A DNA stretch of 20,923 nt from Welwitschia mirabilis (Eukaryota; Gnetophyta; Gnetopsida; Welwitschiales): positions 112,459,053 to 112,479,975 of the forward strand of contig JBOZIK010000001.1 in assembly GCA_051453625.1 (NCBI GenBank), in the 5' to 3' direction. Shown here piece after piece: positions 18,474-20,923 of this stretch. Numbering within the stretch: the stretch's first letter is position 1; each line of letters starts with the position of its first letter. Under the pieces are notes generated by a model. It saw only the letters and a program-made list of their open reading frames with translations. It had not been told where the DNA came from and ran no database searches. A program made the position numbers and the translations under genes.

Positions 18474-18638
18474 CTAAGCATGTTAAGAGGTCCTTTGACT
18501 CTCTCTCTCTCATCTTAGTCTACGCCAATGGGAGGGAAGGAAATATATATGTATAACCATTAGTAGCTCCATCAACTAAGTATGTAAAGAGATCCTTCAA
18601 CTCTCTCCCTCATCTTAGTATTAGCCAATGGAAGGGAT
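18474..18638. repeat. Direct duplication, about 65 bp, 101 bp apart
   Basis: The block at about 18474-18540 (gaggtcctttgactctct ... gccaatgggagggaagg) recurs at 18575-18638 with about 80% identity. Unlike the gap copies it is not next to Ns, so it is a real sequence feature, probably internal to an LTR. Confidence 0.7.
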
Positions 18639-19379
18639 AATATTAATAGTATAACATTATGTAGAAATGCGATTAACACACTAGTATACACATACACGTG
18701 CCATTTCAGCAAGGTACCTTATGGTTGCTTCTTTTATAATATGATATAATTAATCTAATATGTAACTATATAAAATGCCCAAAGGAATGTGCCCATATGC
18801 CATTGAATTTAATTACTAGTCTCAATAGGACTTAGTACGATAGAAGTTAAAGTGTAAAGATAGCTAATTGAATGTCAAATTGTTTTAATGAACATTATAA
18901 AATAATCACTACTGTTACATTGTTTTATGCATGAGATAACAACAACTACTTTGAACATTTAATTCATATGCATGAACATGTGCAAAAATACATATTTAAG
19001 GATACATAACTGGACAGCATTAAGTTATACTGGAAGCAATCACAATCATTAAGAAATGAGTTAAACTTGCATGATTGTATGTTATAATATACATACATAA
19101 TTACATAAACGTAAAACATGTCATCCACAATCTAATTTGTATAATATATCATGCAACCAACTCTTAAATAACCAAAAAAAAAAACATTTAAGCCTAAAAA
19201 TATGAACATTGAAATGGTCTAACCAATTGTTACTCTTCCCTCATTTAGGTCATGATAGTTGTAATCTAAGTGAAAAGCATACATACTAAAATGTTGAGTT
19301 TAAACTATCTCTCACCTCCAATTCAATTTAAAATAATTATTTCACACCTTTACCCTTTAAAATATACTTATAGTATTAA

Positions 19380-19960
19380 GCATATAAAGTAGGATAATAT
19401 AAAATAATATACTTGTGCATATCCTATAATATAATATAACATAGTACTTATGCAATATAGTATAACATAATGTACAACACTACACATAATACAAGATAAT
19501 ATAATTTAATATATTATAATTATAGTACAATTTAATATTTATGCAACATAATACCATTACAACACAGAATATTATAATGTAATAGAAGATAACACAATGG
19601 AATATAATACAATATAATATGCATTACATTATATAATATAATATTTAATATAATATATATGAAAAATAGTATAATGTACATGAAATATAATATCACATAA
19701 TATAAATATACCCTTATATTTAAGCTTATATGTTGTTATATATTTATATAGTGAGTATGAGACAATTTATACAAGTAGTAAAATATGGAGTATAAATTGT
19801 AAACATATCAAGGGAACAAGGATATAATGGAATAAACATTGAATATAATTATAATAATAGATGAAATTGATACACACTAAATATGCAATGTAAGATTATA
19901 CAAACTATAAATAAAATTAATTAGGAAATTAGAAACATTTAATAAGCCTAATGTCCTATA
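19380..19960. repeat. Extremely AT-rich, TATAATA-like core
   Basis: Irregular runs of ataatata/tataatata make up most of this stretch. No coding potential. It may act as a nuclear matrix attachment region or just be eroded repeat. Confidence 0.6.
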
Positions 19961-20265
19961 ACTATGAATATAATAAACATAGCATTAAAGCATTTATAAA
20001 GCCAAAAGTTAGGTCACCAATTAATATTAAAGGGCCTTTTATTTTCAAATAACAAATAATCAATTTAAAGCCTTAATATAATCTTAAATTTTGGGCTAAA
20101 ATCTTATTGGTTGTTTCAGTAAATATTTTATGGTTCTAAATATTGCATCAATTTCCAAGATAAAAACCAAAAGAAAAACATTATAAAAAAATATTATAGA
20201 AACATATCTCACTATCTATAGAAATGGCAATCTCACATCTTCTGTCTCTAGAACGCCATAGTATG
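19961..20265. other. AT-rich DNA, no gene seen
   Basis: No coding frame, RNA gene or clear repeat is visible between the AT core and the CpG-richer right edge. Confidence 0.5.
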
Positions 20266-20452
20266 CATTGGTTGCGTCCAACCCTTCAATATTTTCAAGT
20301 GGCTAGCTTATTTGGATTAATGTAACCTTCTCCAAGGATATTTTTATCTTTGTACCAAAATCCATACAGGCTTGCCCTAGATTGTCTGAGACCAATCATG
20401 GAAGAGCCCAAGCATTAGCCACTTTGGTTTAACGGAATGGACGCACCCAATG
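20266..20452. repeat. 19-bp inverted repeat, about 149-bp spacer
   Basis: cattggttgcgtccaaccc (20266-20284) and ggaatggacgcacccaatg (20434-20452) are inverted copies with 16 of 19 positions matching. Each holds a CG. The spacer has no recognisable gene. Confidence 0.6.
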
Positions 20453-20923
20453 AATAGAGGCAGTTGTACATCACCTGCTAGTCAACGTTGTCCTAAGACT
20501 TCCTAAGACTCCTTTGATGGTTACATCCTCTTCTTCCTCGATGCACTGTACAGTCAAGAACAATGCCATTATCAGCTGCTCCACTGCCACCTCAGGCAAT
20601 GTAGGCCCAGCTGCATCCTCAGATAGCCATGTCACCCATCACAATGCCCTCGCCACCAGAACTCATTCTATTGTCCGTCACCCTCGCACTTGCCAGCGCT
20701 GACTTGCTGTCTACTCTCTTTTCGTGTGTTCTTGCTTTGTGCATTTGCAAACATGCTCATCTTCCTAGTGACATGATCTCAAAAATGCTTGCTAGTCATG
20801 TTCCCCAAACAACATCCATGACTCTGACTCCTTTTGTGGTAGCTCTGCTACTTTTCCTAGCATGCTTGAGTGATATCCAGGGCCAGCCTAGAAAATAGGG
20901 AGACTCTATAATAGAAAGAGAGT
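20453..20923. other. CpG-richer right edge, no gene assigned
   Basis: GC and CG content rise clearly here (about 11 CG in 20220-20923). Two overlapping plus-strand open frames (20514-20702 and 20629-20898) are Ser/His-rich and hydrophobic respectively, and neither resembles a known protein. On the minus strand the stretch has purine-rich segments with scattered stops. It may be the start of a less decayed element or a promoter region continuing beyond the window. Confidence 0.4.

Larger units (their letters stand above)
17663..20220 (-). mobile_element. Candidate 3' part of a minus-strand LTR
   Basis: At about 17663 the minus-strand ORF stops abruptly. The flanking minus-strand sequence reads GGTCGGGTTGTGATA, recalling the 'GGTCGGGTTGTGACA' end that precedes the PBS in many plant Ty3/gypsy LTRs. 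The rest is non-coding, with a microsatellite, an internal duplication and an AT-rich core, in keeping with a long LTR. The other terminus is not visible, so an ordinary intergenic origin is possible. Right boundary arbitrary. Confidence 0.3.

Noticed and set aside
20629-20898. 89-codon hydrophobic plus-strand ORF that could pass for a small membrane or secreted protein
   Set aside because: It overlaps another frame of equal quality, has no known motif and no supporting context. Kept only as part of the compositional note.

Overview
This window looks like repeat-rich, intergenic nuclear DNA from a seed plant. It is very AT-rich and has plant-type LTR retrotransposon remains on both strands, three long AC/GT microsatellites and 16 assembly gaps. 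I find no intact protein-coding host gene, no tRNA or rRNA gene and no CRISPR array.

Layout. Positions 1-2950 are low-complexity AT-rich DNA with an (AC)n array, a (GT)n array next to a G-run cluster, and one gap duplication. Positions 2953-3505 look like an LTR (TG start, promoter-like TATA box), cut off by a gap. About 3901-10580 is a badly decayed plus-strand Ty3/gypsy element of the non-chromoviral Tat/Athila type. Its domains come in the order Gag, protease, reverse transcriptase, RNase H, integrase, integrase C-terminal domain. It has many in-frame stops and frameshifts, and a catalytic residue is lost in protease, RNase H and integrase (twice). The RT active-site aspartates survive. 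Positions 10605-11788 are non-coding, with a (GAA)n tract.

Positions 11789-13370 carry a decayed, unrecognised reading region on the minus strand, possibly with one intron. About 13370-14960 is a degenerate array of short units of roughly 30-36 bp. About 15446-16725 reads on the minus strand as an LTR with a PPT-like tract on one side and a PBS-like site on the other, and it contains a 67-bp tandem repeat. Positions 17215-17662 hold the C-terminal half of a minus-strand ORF resembling the 'putative plant transposon protein' family. It is broken abruptly at about 17663. From there to the end lies non-coding DNA that may be the 3' part of another minus-strand LTR, with a (TG)n array, an internal duplication, an extremely AT-rich core, and a CpG-richer right edge containing a long-spaced inverted repeat.

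The most important practical point is assembly quality. Nine gaps are exactly 100 N, and every one is bracketed by near-identical direct repeats ending precisely at the gap edges (11 to about 567 bp). These are unmerged contig overlaps, not biology. Collapsing them would remove about 1.9 kb of duplicated sequence plus 900 N. The seven gaps of other sizes show no such duplication. The elements do not work together as a system: this is a graveyard of nested or adjacent retroelements on opposite strands.
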